A stretch of DNA of 64,000 nucleotides from Acetatifactor sp. (lineage in GTDB: Bacteria; Bacillota; Clostridia; Lachnospirales; Lachnospiraceae). The stretch's first letter is position 1. Each line of letters begins with the position of its first letter. Both the position numbers and the translations under genes were made by a program. The stretch is from positions 86,579 to 150,578 of the forward strand of contig JAEEVF010000008.1 in assembly GCA_016290775.1 (NCBI GenBank). Direction: 5' to 3'. This document shows positions 18,069 to 25,186 of this stretch, piece by piece. The notes under the pieces are model-generated. The model searched no databases, was not told where the DNA came from, and saw only the letters and a program-made list of their open reading frames with translations.

Positions 18069-19016
18069 CTATAAAAGCATGGAGGAGAATACGGACATAA
18101 AGACCGTGATGGTGATAATGGAAATGACCGTGGATACGGCAATGGCGGAGGACAAGATTTTTGTGTCCTCCCCTATTTTTTCTGCCTGGATCATGGGAAG
18201 ATTCCCGACAGGCACTGCTGCCATGAGGCACATGGCCAGGGTCGCCACCGGATCAAAGGACAGAGCATGCATCACGAAAACGATCGCGATCGGAAGCAAA
18301 ACCATACGCAGTGCGACATAGCCCCAAATGCGAGCATCCTTAAGGGATTCCGCAATCTTTGACCTTGCGATGGAGACGCCAAGAAGCGCCATGGAAAGGA
18401 ACACGGTGGCGTTGCCGACATACTGGATCGTGTTAGAAACAAGGGGCGGAAGCTCAATGCTAAACCAGAATACCACAAGGCTCAGGATCGCCATGACCGT
18501 GCCCGGATTGATGACGTTCAAAAGCGGATGCTTGGTTTTCTCATTTGGATCAACGTTCTTGCCCTTCCCCAAAACAGTCAGGCCGTGGGTATAAAACAGC
18601 AGGCTGTAGAACACGTTGATCACGATGACATAAAGGATCGCATTGGCAGGCAACACGGCCCTTGCCACGGGGATCCCAAGAAATCCCGTGTTGGTATATA
18701 CCGTCATGAGGTTGTAAAAGCGGCGTTTGTCAGGCTGCGCGCGAAGAATGCGAGGGAGAATGAAACCCAAAACAATGAGCAGCGCATAAAAAGCCACGCC
18801 AAGACCGGCCGCAATGACCAGGTCCCCCCGCGTTGCCGTAATGCCGCCGGAAAGGATGGAGGCCATGATCAAGGCGGGGTTACATACGTCCACCACGATG
18901 GCGGAAAGCTTTTTGGATGTCAGGGCGTCAACGACGCCCTTTTTTTGTAAGTATATGCCGATGGCGACGAGAATGCAGATCACGCCCATCTGTTGTAGGA
19001 TCACGCTTAAACTCAT
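18069..19016 (-). CDS. AEC (auxin efflux carrier) family transporter
   Basis: The 315-residue membrane protein begins MSLSVILQQMGVICILVAIG and has about ten hydrophobic segments with the AEC features NPALI near the third helix and TNTGFLGIPVA in the fifth. Family members export or import small organic acids such as malate. An in-frame TTG at 19055 would add 13 residues; the ATG at 19016 with AAGGAC upstream is preferred. It is the only clearly chromosomal minus-strand gene in the window's left part. Confidence 0.85.
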   Translation of the reverse strand: MSLSVILQQMGVICILVAIGIYLQKKGVVDALTSKKLSAIVVDVCNPALIMASILSGGITATRGDLVIAAGLGVAFYALLIVLGFILPRILRAQPDKRRFYNLMTVYTNTGFLGIPVARAVLPANAILYVIVINVFYSLLFYTHGLTVLGKGKNVDPNEKTKHPLLNVINPGTVMAILSLVVFWFSIELPPLVSNTIQYVGNATVFLSMALLGVSIARSKIAESLKDARIWGYVALRMVLLPIAIVFVMHALSFDPVATLAMCLMAAVPVGNLPMIQAEKIGEDTKILSSAIAVSTVISIITITVFMSVFSSMLL

Positions 19017-19151
19017 GAGTGGTTGTCCTTCTCTTCTCTGTATGCGATGCGACAATTATAAATCTTTGATAAATGGGATGCAAGAGCGCGGCCGCGTATT
19101 TTTTACGATATTACGCCCAGAATTTGACCTAAAGGCGGAAAAATATAAAAA

Positions 19152-19253
19152 TTTAAACTAAAACTTTAAATTTCTGTTGACAACTGGTTTTGGGACGTGA
19201 TATATTAACCTTGCCGGCAAGCAAAAGTTAAAATATTTAAACTGATACTTTAA
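19152..19253. promoter_or_regulatory. Promoter flanked by two 18-bp operator-like repeats
   Basis: TTGACA at 19177-19182 and TGn-TATATT (19201-19206) form a strong promoter with an 18-bp spacer. On either side lie TTTAAACTAAAACTTTAA (19152-19169) and TTTAAACTGATACTTTAA (19236-19253), each with internal symmetry TTAAA-T-A-TTTAA. The arrangement looks like two operators enclosing the core promoter. Confidence 0.6.
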
Positions 19254-19272
19254 TTCCAAAGGAGGAATTGTC

Positions 19273-19899
19273 ATGAGTAAGGTAAAGAATAGTGCAGAAA
19301 AGAAGAGAATGCGTCGGTCGAATCTTGCGGTCGGTTTGTCGACCGTGATCGTGATATTACTGTTGTTTCAGGTGAGGGATTTTGTGAGAGCCATGGTTGC
19401 AAAGAGCGACAGCTATGAGATCCGCTATGAACTGGCGAGCGACACCATTGGCAATGGGCAGCAGGTTTACAAGCTGTACAAAAACGGGGAGTACATGTCG
19501 GACATTGACGTCAACCAATACGAGCTTTTGGATGAAAATGGAAAGACGGATGTTCGGTTCTGCGTCCTCATGGAGGAGGCGAAGAGGCTGACATATTCGA
19601 TCATCCTTGGCGCGATGATGTTTGTTGTCATGATGATCGTGATCAGCACGGGTCAGGGTTCGCCCTTTACGCACGAGAACGCAAAGCGCATCCGCCTCAT
19701 CGGCGCGCTGCAGTTTGCCCTCGCGATCGCGCCTGGTCTGGTACCGTTCCTCATGAGCTTTTTCAAATTTGAGTATGCGTACATGCCGCTCACCTTAAAC
19801 GGTTTTTACATGCTCGTCATTGGCTTTGCGATCATGGTGATCGCGCAGGTGTTTGACTACGGCGTGAAGCTCCAGGAAGACGTGGATTCGATTGCATAA
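19273..19899 (+). CDS. DUF2975 family membrane protein
   Basis: The 208-residue protein has four predicted membrane segments (about 20-40, 103-122, 140-158, 172-192) and the DUF2975 layout known from B. subtilis YoaS. Such genes are typically paired with a short XRE regulator, and one follows at 20043. Function unknown. Ribosome site AAAGGAGGAATTG precedes the ATG. Confidence 0.82.
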   Translation: MSKVKNSAEKKRMRRSNLAVGLSTVIVILLLFQVRDFVRAMVAKSDSYEIRYELASDTIGNGQQVYKLYKNGEYMSDIDVNQYELLDENGKTDVRFCVLMEEAKRLTYSIILGAMMFVVMMIVISTGQGSPFTHENAKRIRLIGALQFALAIAPGLVPFLMSFFKFEYAYMPLTLNGFYMLVIGFAIMVIAQVFDYGVKLQEDVDSIA

Positions 19900-19900
19900 C

Positions 19901-19993
19901 GTGCCAAAAAGAACCGTCCAGGGCTTGTAATGCGCAGCATTCCATGATCCCGACTGAAAGGAGGGACGTGACGAAGGTCACGCCCAGTGGCAC
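19901..19993 (+). repeat. REP-like element, long copy A
   Basis: GTGCCAAAAAGAACCGTCC opens a 93-bp unit with two internal hairpin arms (AATGC-GCATT region and GGACGTGAC-GTCACGCC) and ends with CAGTGGCAC. A near-identical unit lies at 24923-25011. The outer GTGCCA/TGGCAC ends are inverted. Confidence 0.8.
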
Positions 19994-19999
19994 ACAAAT

Positions 20000-20028
20000 G
20001 TGCCAAAAAGAACCGTCCCCAGTGGCAC
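20000..20028 (+). repeat. REP-like element, short copy
   Basis: A 29-bp unit from GTGCCAAAAAGAACCGTCCC to AGTGGCAC sits 6 bp after the long copy; it has the same ends and lacks the two hairpins. Confidence 0.75.
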
Positions 20029-20042
20029 AAAGGAGGTTTTAA

Positions 20043-20243
20043 ATGATCATAATGAGGTTAGACCGCATGATGGCGGATCGAAAAATATCGTTAAATGAAC
20101 TAGCGGAAAAGGTTGGCATGACCAACGTCAACCTTTCCAACCTGAAAACCGGGAAGATGAAGGGTATTCGCTTTGAGACCCTCGAGGCGATCTGCAAGGT
20201 GCTGGATTGCCAGCCGGGAGACCTTATGGAATATAAGCCGTAA
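20043..20243 (+). CDS. Small XRE-family helix-turn-helix regulator, YozG-like
   Basis: The 66-residue protein is almost entirely one Cro/C1 domain (SLNELAEKVGMTNVNLSNLK is the recognition region; VLDCQPGDLMEYK the usual end). It is the partner of the upstream DUF2975 gene; the two are separated by the REP-like units, and AAAGGAGG directly after the repeat serves as ribosome site. It probably controls the DUF2975 promoter at the repeats 19152 and 19236 (inference). Confidence 0.88.
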   Translation: MIIMRLDRMMADRKISLNELAEKVGMTNVNLSNLKTGKMKGIRFETLEAICKVLDCQPGDLMEYKP

Positions 20244-20295
20244 AAGGCTTCACGCCCGAAAAATAAGGGGCAATGGATCGGCCCAAAGAAAACAC

Positions 20296-20324
20296 TTGCG
20301 CATTTTCCGATTATCAGTTATATT
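20296..20324 (+). promoter_or_regulatory. Promoter of the DUF3881 gene
   Basis: TTGCGC at 20296-20301 and TATATT at 20319-20324 are 17 bp apart, 46 bp before the start codon. Confidence 0.6.
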
Positions 20325-20369
20325 ATGAGGACAAGGCAAAAATTGATTTTTCGGGAGGAGGTGAGATCC

Positions 20370-21257
20370 ATGCATAAGTACTTACGCGCCATTGGCTTTA
20401 GCCAGCTTACGGACCGCAAAAAGTTAAAGGAGCTTCTGACGGATGCCATCATGACGGCAGACAAAAGAGGCTATACCATGAACCAAGAAAACGTCATGCT
20501 CGGCGAGTTTTGCAAGGATTTCGCCGATTCCATGGGTATCGCCGTTTGTGGCGAATTTGATGATGACGACAAGTTTGTCTACGAGTATTATTATCCGTAC
20601 CTTCGCGGCGCGGGCGTGACGACGCGGGAGGACGTTTCCGTGGAGCGCCACAGCGCTCGGGATTCCTATGCAGGCGTCGTGGAGGACGTGAACATGGGCA
20701 TCTCCATGATATTCTACCTCCAGAACATGATCCCTTATGTGAATGCGCAGACGGCGGGCCGACTTCCCATCCGCGGAACGACGCTGACCCTTTCCGGGCT
20801 GTCTCTTAGCGGATCGATCCTGCTTCCGATCCACGTGGATGAGGAGCAAAAGGACCAGCTTCGTCGCCGCACCATCGCAAGGAACAAGCTGATCGAGGAG
20901 GCCAAGAAGGGCAGCGAGGAAGCCATGGAAACCTTGACGCTCGAGGACATGGACACTTATTCCGCGATCAATGCCAGAATCCAGCGCGAGGACGTGTTCT
21001 CCATCGTGGATACCTTCTTTATGCCTTACGGTATGGAGTGCGATCTTTATTCCGTGATGGGCGAGATCGTGGGCATGCGCCTTGTTACCAATCAGGTTTC
21101 GGGCGAGAAGATATATATCTTAACAATTTGCTGTAATGAATTGACATTTGACGTTTGTATCAATATAATAGATTTGTTGGGTGAGCCGCAGGTCGGCAGG
21201 CGCTTCAAAGGCAATGTCTGGCTGCAGGGCTATATCAACTTCCCCGACAATTACTAA
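20370..21257 (+). CDS. DUF3881 family protein
   Basis: The 295-residue cytoplasmic protein starts MHKYLRAIGFSQLTDRKKLK and ends NVWLQGYINFPDNY, which fits DUF3881, a family seen mainly in Lachnospiraceae. No catalytic motif is evident. The strong ribosome site GGGAGGAGGTGAG (20353-20365) sets ATG 20370; an upstream in-frame ATG at 20325 lies on the -10 element and is rejected. Function unknown. Confidence 0.75.
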   Translation: MHKYLRAIGFSQLTDRKKLKELLTDAIMTADKRGYTMNQENVMLGEFCKDFADSMGIAVCGEFDDDDKFVYEYYYPYLRGAGVTTREDVSVERHSARDSYAGVVEDVNMGISMIFYLQNMIPYVNAQTAGRLPIRGTTLTLSGLSLSGSILLPIHVDEEQKDQLRRRTIARNKLIEEAKKGSEEAMETLTLEDMDTYSAINARIQREDVFSIVDTFFMPYGMECDLYSVMGEIVGMRLVTNQVSGEKIYILTICCNELTFDVCINIIDLLGEPQVGRRFKGNVWLQGYINFPDNY

Positions 21258-21264
21258 TACAGGC

Positions 21265-21336
21265 GTTCCTTTAGTTAAATGGATATAACAGGCCCCTCCT
21301 AAGGGCCAGTTGAGGGTTCGATTCCCCCAAGGAACA
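21265..21336 (+). tRNA. tRNA-Arg, anticodon CCU
   Basis: Acceptor arms GTTCCTT and AAGGAAC pair fully. The anticodon loop CTCCTAA sits on a GGCCC/GGGCC stem, giving anticodon CCU (reads AGG). The T-arm is GAGGG-TTCGATT-CCCCC with one A-C mismatch. The CCA end is not encoded. Confidence 0.88.
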
Positions 21337-21338
21337 TA

Positions 21339-21372
21339 CAAGGCCGGAAACGTGAGTTTCCGGCCTTGTTTT
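21339..21372 (+). terminator. Terminator after tRNA-Arg
   Basis: CAAGGCCGGAAAC and GTTTCCGGCCTTG form a perfect 13-bp stem with a GTGA loop, followed by TTTTA. Near-identical hairpins recur at 24155 and 25011. Confidence 0.9.
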
Positions 21373-21395
21373 ATTCTAAAAGCCACGAAGGGTTT

Positions 21396-21427
21396 TTGAT
21401 GAACGACAAAATCTCTTGATGAACGAC
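21396..21427 (-). promoter_or_regulatory. Two inverted copies of the 12-bp regulatory motif
   Basis: TTGATGAACGAC at 21396-21407 and 21416-21427 is the reverse complement of the GTxGTTCATCAA motif, again at 20-bp period. With the forward copy at 21446 the second forms a perfect 14-bp inverted repeat (21416-21429 and 21444-21457). Confidence 0.6.
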
Positions 21428-21445
21428 GTTTTTTGGCCATTTTAC

Positions 21446-21514
21446 GTCGTTCATCAAAAATTTATGTAGTTCGTCAATTGGTTGTTGCATTTTTACCGGG
21501 TTTCCCCTCATAAT
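21446..21514 (+). promoter_or_regulatory. Direct-repeat promoter A
   Basis: GTCGTTCATCAA (21446-21457) and GTAGTTCGTCAA (21466-21477) are 20 bp apart start to start. Seven bases later comes TTGCAT (-35, 21485-21490) and 18 bp further CATAAT (-10, 21509-21514). The same layout occurs at 24204 and 25070. It suggests an activator that binds tandem sites next to the -35, as LytTR-family regulators do. Confidence 0.6.
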
Positions 21515-21584
21515 GGAAACTACCAAGTGTTATGCGCATACATAAGGGACGAAAACAAATTAAACAAATGGAGGAAAAAGCACA

Positions 21585-21932
21585 ATGAAAAAGAAAATCA
21601 AAAAAGTCCTTACAGGCATTTGTCTTGCAGTCGCCCTTTTGTTATGTGGCATTCCCGCTCCAAAGGTATCAGCAGCGTATGATACCTGTTTGGATGTTCG
21701 TGATTATGGATATCATCGTTATACGATGCGCACATATGAATACGACCAGCATCGTAGTATAGAAATTGAAACGAAGGAGTCACTATTCTTTTACAACGGA
21801 CATTTTTATGCGACTAGGGAGTATGATGTTTTTCATGAGTGGAAAAGGGTTGAAATCTGTATATGCGGCTTAGGGAAGGAGAGTCCTTTTTATAAGATTT
21901 CTACTCGTAAAGAAACGGTAATGCTATATTAG
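21585..21932 (+). CDS. Small secreted protein, unknown function
   Basis: The 115-residue protein has a signal peptide ending KVSA-AYD near residue 30, so about 85 residues are exported. The mature part is rich in Tyr, His and charged residues and has three Cys (one early, two as CIC). I recognise no family. The gene sits 20 bp upstream of a lipoprotein gene, in one operon driven by direct-repeat promoter A; it could be a ligand or partner of that lipoprotein (inference). Ribosome site TGGAGGAAAAAG. Confidence 0.65.
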   Translation: MKKKIKKVLTGICLAVALLLCGIPAPKVSAAYDTCLDVRDYGYHRYTMRTYEYDQHRSIEIETKESLFFYNGHFYATREYDVFHEWKRVEICICGLGKESPFYKISTRKETVMLY

Positions 21933-21952
21933 AAATTCGAAAGAGGTTAAGG

Positions 21953-24136
21953 ATGGCAAGTATTAAAAGGCTGAAACAGATTTTTATAATGATGCTTCTG
22001 AGTTCCCTGTTCTGTGCTTGTGTTGGCAGGGGAAACAGCGCTGTAGTTGAGGACGCCGAAGAAGGAGTTCTCTTTCGCAAAACCGTGAAAGAGATTGATT
22101 TAAATGTGAATGAAGCGAATGCCTTTCTGCTTGCCATCTCCGATACCTCTTGTTATTATGTCGCGGAAAAACACGAAGAAGAGCTCCACGAGGTTCGAAA
22201 GGTCGACTTTAAGACGAATGAAGAGAAATGCTTGTTTCAGCTAGAGGAAGAAATCCTTTCCATCTCTATTTGCGGGGTAGAACAGGAACAGGAAAGTCTG
22301 AATGTTTTGTCCTGTGATGATGAGAAAGTGTTCCTGCGCAGAGTGAATGATCACGGGGAAGAAGTTCGAAAAATTGTCCTAAACCTTGGCGCAGACGATC
22401 GATATGGCCTAAAAGGAGTCTGCGGGCGAAAGGACGGGAAGTACTGGGTTTACTGGTGGGATGCGTATTGTTTCATGGATGAGGAAGGAGTTTGTTCCGA
22501 AAGGATTCCCGTTAGAAATGCAATCGTTCAAAGCGTGATCCTTGCAGACAATGATAAAACATACGCGTCACTGCTCTATGAGGATACTCAAGCCAGCGTT
22601 TTGAGAGATTTGGAGGGTGCATCTAACAAGGAAATCTCTCTTCCCGGAAGTGGTGAGTATCTGTTTTCATTGAAAAATCACGGAATTTTGGCTTTTGCGG
22701 ACGGAATGCTTTATGAGATCGATCTGGAAACCGAGGAAAAGAAGGAAGTCCTTGATCTTAAGAACTATGTTGGCGTTTCGTCAGACACCATACGGGCAAT
22801 CTGGGCGGATGATACGGAATACCGCTTTTTGTGTGTGAGCATGCTTGCCGGCAGAATGCGGGCAAGCTTGCAAACCTTTACGGAGTTGTCCGAAGAGGAG
22901 AAGGCGGAGCTTAAGAAAGAAGAAAAACCGGAAGGGGAATATGATCAATACGGTCGTCAGATCATCAGGGTTTATGATCCCGGTGGATGGCAGGTTTCGG
23001 ATACCATAATCAATGAATACAATGAGATCAGCGAGAGGTATTGTGTTGTCGCAGAACGGGAAAGAAAGGATGAGGCTCTGATTTTAACAACGCAAAATGC
23101 TCCGGATATCATGGTCGTCACGGATTTTCGAGACATTGAAAGGTACTGTCAAAAAGGCTATCTGACCGACCTGCTCCCGTACATGGAAAGATCCGAAAAG
23201 CTTTCCGCGGAAGATCTGATGGAATGGGAGTTTACTTGTTACGGATGGGAAAACGGATTATACGGCCTCTCCACGAGCTTTATGGTTACGACACTGATAG
23301 GAAAGAAATCCCAGCTCGGAGAAGAGAAGGCGTGGACGACGGATGAATACCTAACGTTCCTGGAGACACACCCACATGTCGTGGGCTATGGTCCTTGGGA
23401 TCGTACACAGGTCCTTTGGTATGGTATCATGGGGAATCTGGAAGCATATGTCAATTTTGAGAACGGAACGGCGAACTTTGAACAACAAAGCTTTCGAGCG
23501 CTGTTAAGTCGGGTCAAGGACTTGAAACTAGAGTCGGAAGGCTTGGAAAACCCTGATGACGTCATTGGAGAAGACATGGATTTTATGAACATTTGGGGTT
23601 ATCAGACGGTAGATTCCATCGCTGAATTGAGGACTCGTATGGGAGACGACTTTGTGATCAAGGGCTTTCCAAATGATCAAGGCAAGGGGATGACTTTCTT
23701 GGAATCATCTGGCTGCCTGAGCATCATAAGTAACGGAAAATGTAAGGAAGGCGCATATGACTTTTTGGAATATGTGATGCTTTTGGATCTGTATTATTAT
23801 GATGCCAGGAATGATCCGATTACTTCAGGGAAACTCTATGGCCTTAAAGAGCTCTATCAGAAAGACCAAGAAAACTCACTGGGACCTAGAGAACAGAGGG
23901 TTATAAAAGTAGAGACGGGCAGGGAGTTTTTTAAGCGCTATGAGGTCACGCAGGAGGACATTGACCTGTTAAAGCGTGACGTCGACCAGGCGGTGACGGA
24001 CACCCTTGAGGCAAGAACGATTCAATTTATTATTATTGAAGAGGCGATGGCATATTTTGACGGCAATGCGAGTTTGGACGCCACATGCGATGCAATTCAG
24101 GGCAGAGTACAGCTTTTGCTTGACGAGAACAGATAA
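21953..24136 (+). CDS. Propeller plus solute-binding-like lipoprotein, paralog 3
   Basis: The 727-residue protein has a signal with a lipobox-like FCAC (Cys23). An N-terminal propeller-like half is followed by a solute-binding-like half: DTIINEYNEISERY, APDIMVVTDF, YCQKGYLTDLLPYMERSEKL, KEGAYDFLEYVM, and the tail GRVQLLLDENR. It is more distant from paralogs 1 and 2 than these are from each other. It is the second gene of the operon starting at 21585. No transporter genes are near. Confidence 0.7.
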   Translation: MASIKRLKQIFIMMLLSSLFCACVGRGNSAVVEDAEEGVLFRKTVKEIDLNVNEANAFLLAISDTSCYYVAEKHEEELHEVRKVDFKTNEEKCLFQLEEEILSISICGVEQEQESLNVLSCDDEKVFLRRVNDHGEEVRKIVLNLGADDRYGLKGVCGRKDGKYWVYWWDAYCFMDEEGVCSERIPVRNAIVQSVILADNDKTYASLLYEDTQASVLRDLEGASNKEISLPGSGEYLFSLKNHGILAFADGMLYEIDLETEEKKEVLDLKNYVGVSSDTIRAIWADDTEYRFLCVSMLAGRMRASLQTFTELSEEEKAELKKEEKPEGEYDQYGRQIIRVYDPGGWQVSDTIINEYNEISERYCVVAERERKDEALILTTQNAPDIMVVTDFRDIERYCQKGYLTDLLPYMERSEKLSAEDLMEWEFTCYGWENGLYGLSTSFMVTTLIGKKSQLGEEKAWTTDEYLTFLETHPHVVGYGPWDRTQVLWYGIMGNLEAYVNFENGTANFEQQSFRALLSRVKDLKLESEGLENPDDVIGEDMDFMNIWGYQTVDSIAELRTRMGDDFVIKGFPNDQGKGMTFLESSGCLSIISNGKCKEGAYDFLEYVMLLDLYYYDARNDPITSGKLYGLKELYQKDQENSLGPREQRVIKVETGREFFKRYEVTQEDIDLLKRDVDQAVTDTLEARTIQFIIIEEAMAYFDGNASLDATCDAIQGRVQLLLDENR

Positions 24137-24137
24137 T

Positions 24138-24155
24138 GTGCGTCCCCATTGGCAC
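24138..24155 (+). repeat. Shortened REP-like unit
   Basis: GTGCGTCCCCATTGGCAC keeps the ends of the 29-bp unit at 20000-20028 with an internal deletion. Confidence 0.5.
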
Positions 24156-24187
24156 AAGGCCGGAAACGTGAGTTTCCGGCCTTTTTA
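24154..24187 (+). terminator. Terminator of the lipoprotein operon
   Basis: AAGGCCGGAAAC, loop GTGA, GTTTCCGGCCTTTTTA: the same stem as at 21339-21372, followed by a T-run. Confidence 0.9.
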
Positions 24188-24203
24188 TTCTCTCCCCAAA
24201 AGC

Positions 24204-24271
24204 GTAGTTCATCAAAAAAAAGCATAGCTCATCAATAGGTTATTGCATTTAGCGATGATATAAGAGATAAT
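24204..24271 (+). promoter_or_regulatory. Direct-repeat promoter B
   Basis: GTAGTTCATCAA (24204-24215) and ATAGCTCATCAA (24224-24235), 20-bp period; seven bases on, TTGCAT (24243-24248); 17 bp later GATAAT (24266-24271). Same geometry as promoters A and C. Confidence 0.65.
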
Positions 24272-24306
24272 CATACTTAAATAATGGGTGTGAGGTAAAG
24301 TATTCA

Positions 24307-24720
24307 ATGAAAAAGAAGATAATAATTTGTAGTGCTTTATTAGCGGTTGCAACCATAGTAGTAATATTTTTTTTGATATTAAAAAACAATTTTTTATTTG
24401 GGATAGTGCCAGAATTCGATGGAAGTCGTGTGAGAACTACAAATCCTGACAGATTCTATTTAGAATTTGAAGTTATGAACGGTGACGATTCTGAAGTAAT
24501 GTATCTTGATCAGGGGGATGTACTTCAGGTTTCGTGGAAACTAGAAAAAGGAAAAATGGATTTTGTAATAAAGATGGGTGATGATTCAATTTATAAGGCA
24601 AATAATAGAGTCGCAGATGATGAAAACCAATTTAAATTAGAAATTTCCAATTCGGGTTATTACACAATTTATATCAATGCCCAAAATGCGAAAGGTGAAA
24701 TAGAAGTATCGAGGAATTAA
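24307..24720 (+). CDS. Small membrane-anchored exported protein, unknown function
   Basis: The 137-residue protein has one N-terminal hydrophobic segment (about residues 5-25) that acts as anchor or uncleaved signal, then an about 105-residue beta-rich domain (LDQGDVLQVSWKLEKGKMDF, YYTIYINAQNAKGEIEV) reminiscent of small jelly-roll or emp24-like folds, though I cannot name a family. It is visibly more AT-rich than its neighbours, which hints at acquisition. Transcribed alone from direct-repeat promoter B. There is a weak ribosome site (GAGGTAAAG). Confidence 0.6.
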   Translation: MKKKIIICSALLAVATIVVIFFLILKNNFLFGIVPEFDGSRVRTTNPDRFYLEFEVMNGDDSEVMYLDQGDVLQVSWKLEKGKMDFVIKMGDDSIYKANNRVADDENQFKLEISNSGYYTIYINAQNAKGEIEVSRN

Positions 24721-24752
24721 AGATAGTTCAAACAATATTGTGAGGTTTCTCA

Positions 24753-24878
24753 TCACCCGCGGACATCGTTTTTTTGCAGGCGATCAGACAGTGCGAGGAT
24801 CATTTTCGTGCATTCATCAATTTTGACGAGATTACTGTAGATGCAGAATTTTCGGCTTAGGGTTTTGGCTCCACGCAT
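24753..24878 (-). pseudogene. Possible coding remnant or small ORF
   Basis: A 41-residue minus-strand frame starts MRGAKTLSRKF, contains YSNLVKIDECTKMILALSDR and stops at 24753. Its composition looks protein-like (amphipathic helices) and it stays open for a few codons upstream, but no ribosome site is clear. It may be the tail of a lost gene. The rest of 24721-25186 holds the second REP-like unit, a terminator-like hairpin and direct-repeat promoter C. Confidence 0.25.
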
Positions 24879-24922
24879 GTCACGACGCACCCTCAAGAAG
24901 ACAGACCCTCAACAAGTTTGAT

Positions 24923-25011
24923 TACCCAAAGAACCGTCCAGGGCTTGGAATGCGAAGCATTCCATGATCCCGACTGAAAGGAGGGACGTGACGAAGGTCA
25001 CGCCCATTGGC
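24923..25011 (+). repeat. REP-like element, long copy B
   Basis: The unit starts near CCCAAAGAACCGTCCAGGGC and ends CCCATTGGCAC; it carries TGGAATGC-GCATTCCA and GGGACGTGAC-GTCACGCCC hairpins and matches 19901-19993 almost base for base. Confidence 0.8.
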
Positions 25012-25046
25012 ACAAGGCCGGAAACGTGAGTTTTCGGTCTTTTTTA
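25011..25046 (+). terminator. Terminator-like hairpin
   Basis: CAAGGCCGGAAAC-GTGA-GTTTTCGGTCTTTTTT: a slightly decayed copy of the 21339 hairpin, followed by T residues. It insulates promoter C. Confidence 0.7.
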
Positions 25047-25069
25047 TTTCCGTTTCCTTCAAAAAGAGT

Positions 25070-25137
25070 GTAGTTCATCAAAAAAAAGCGTAGTTCATCA
25101 ATTGACGATTGCTTTTGGGAAATAGTATTGATACGAT
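25070..25137 (+). promoter_or_regulatory. Direct-repeat promoter C
   Basis: Two exact GTAGTTCATCAA copies (25070-25081, 25090-25101), 20-bp period; seven bases on, TTGCTT (25109-25114); 17 bp later TACGAT (25132-25137). Confidence 0.7.
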
Positions 25138-25186
25138 GTTTTTGAGCAAAGGTCTATATTCCAATGGCCTGACGAGGGGGACATAG

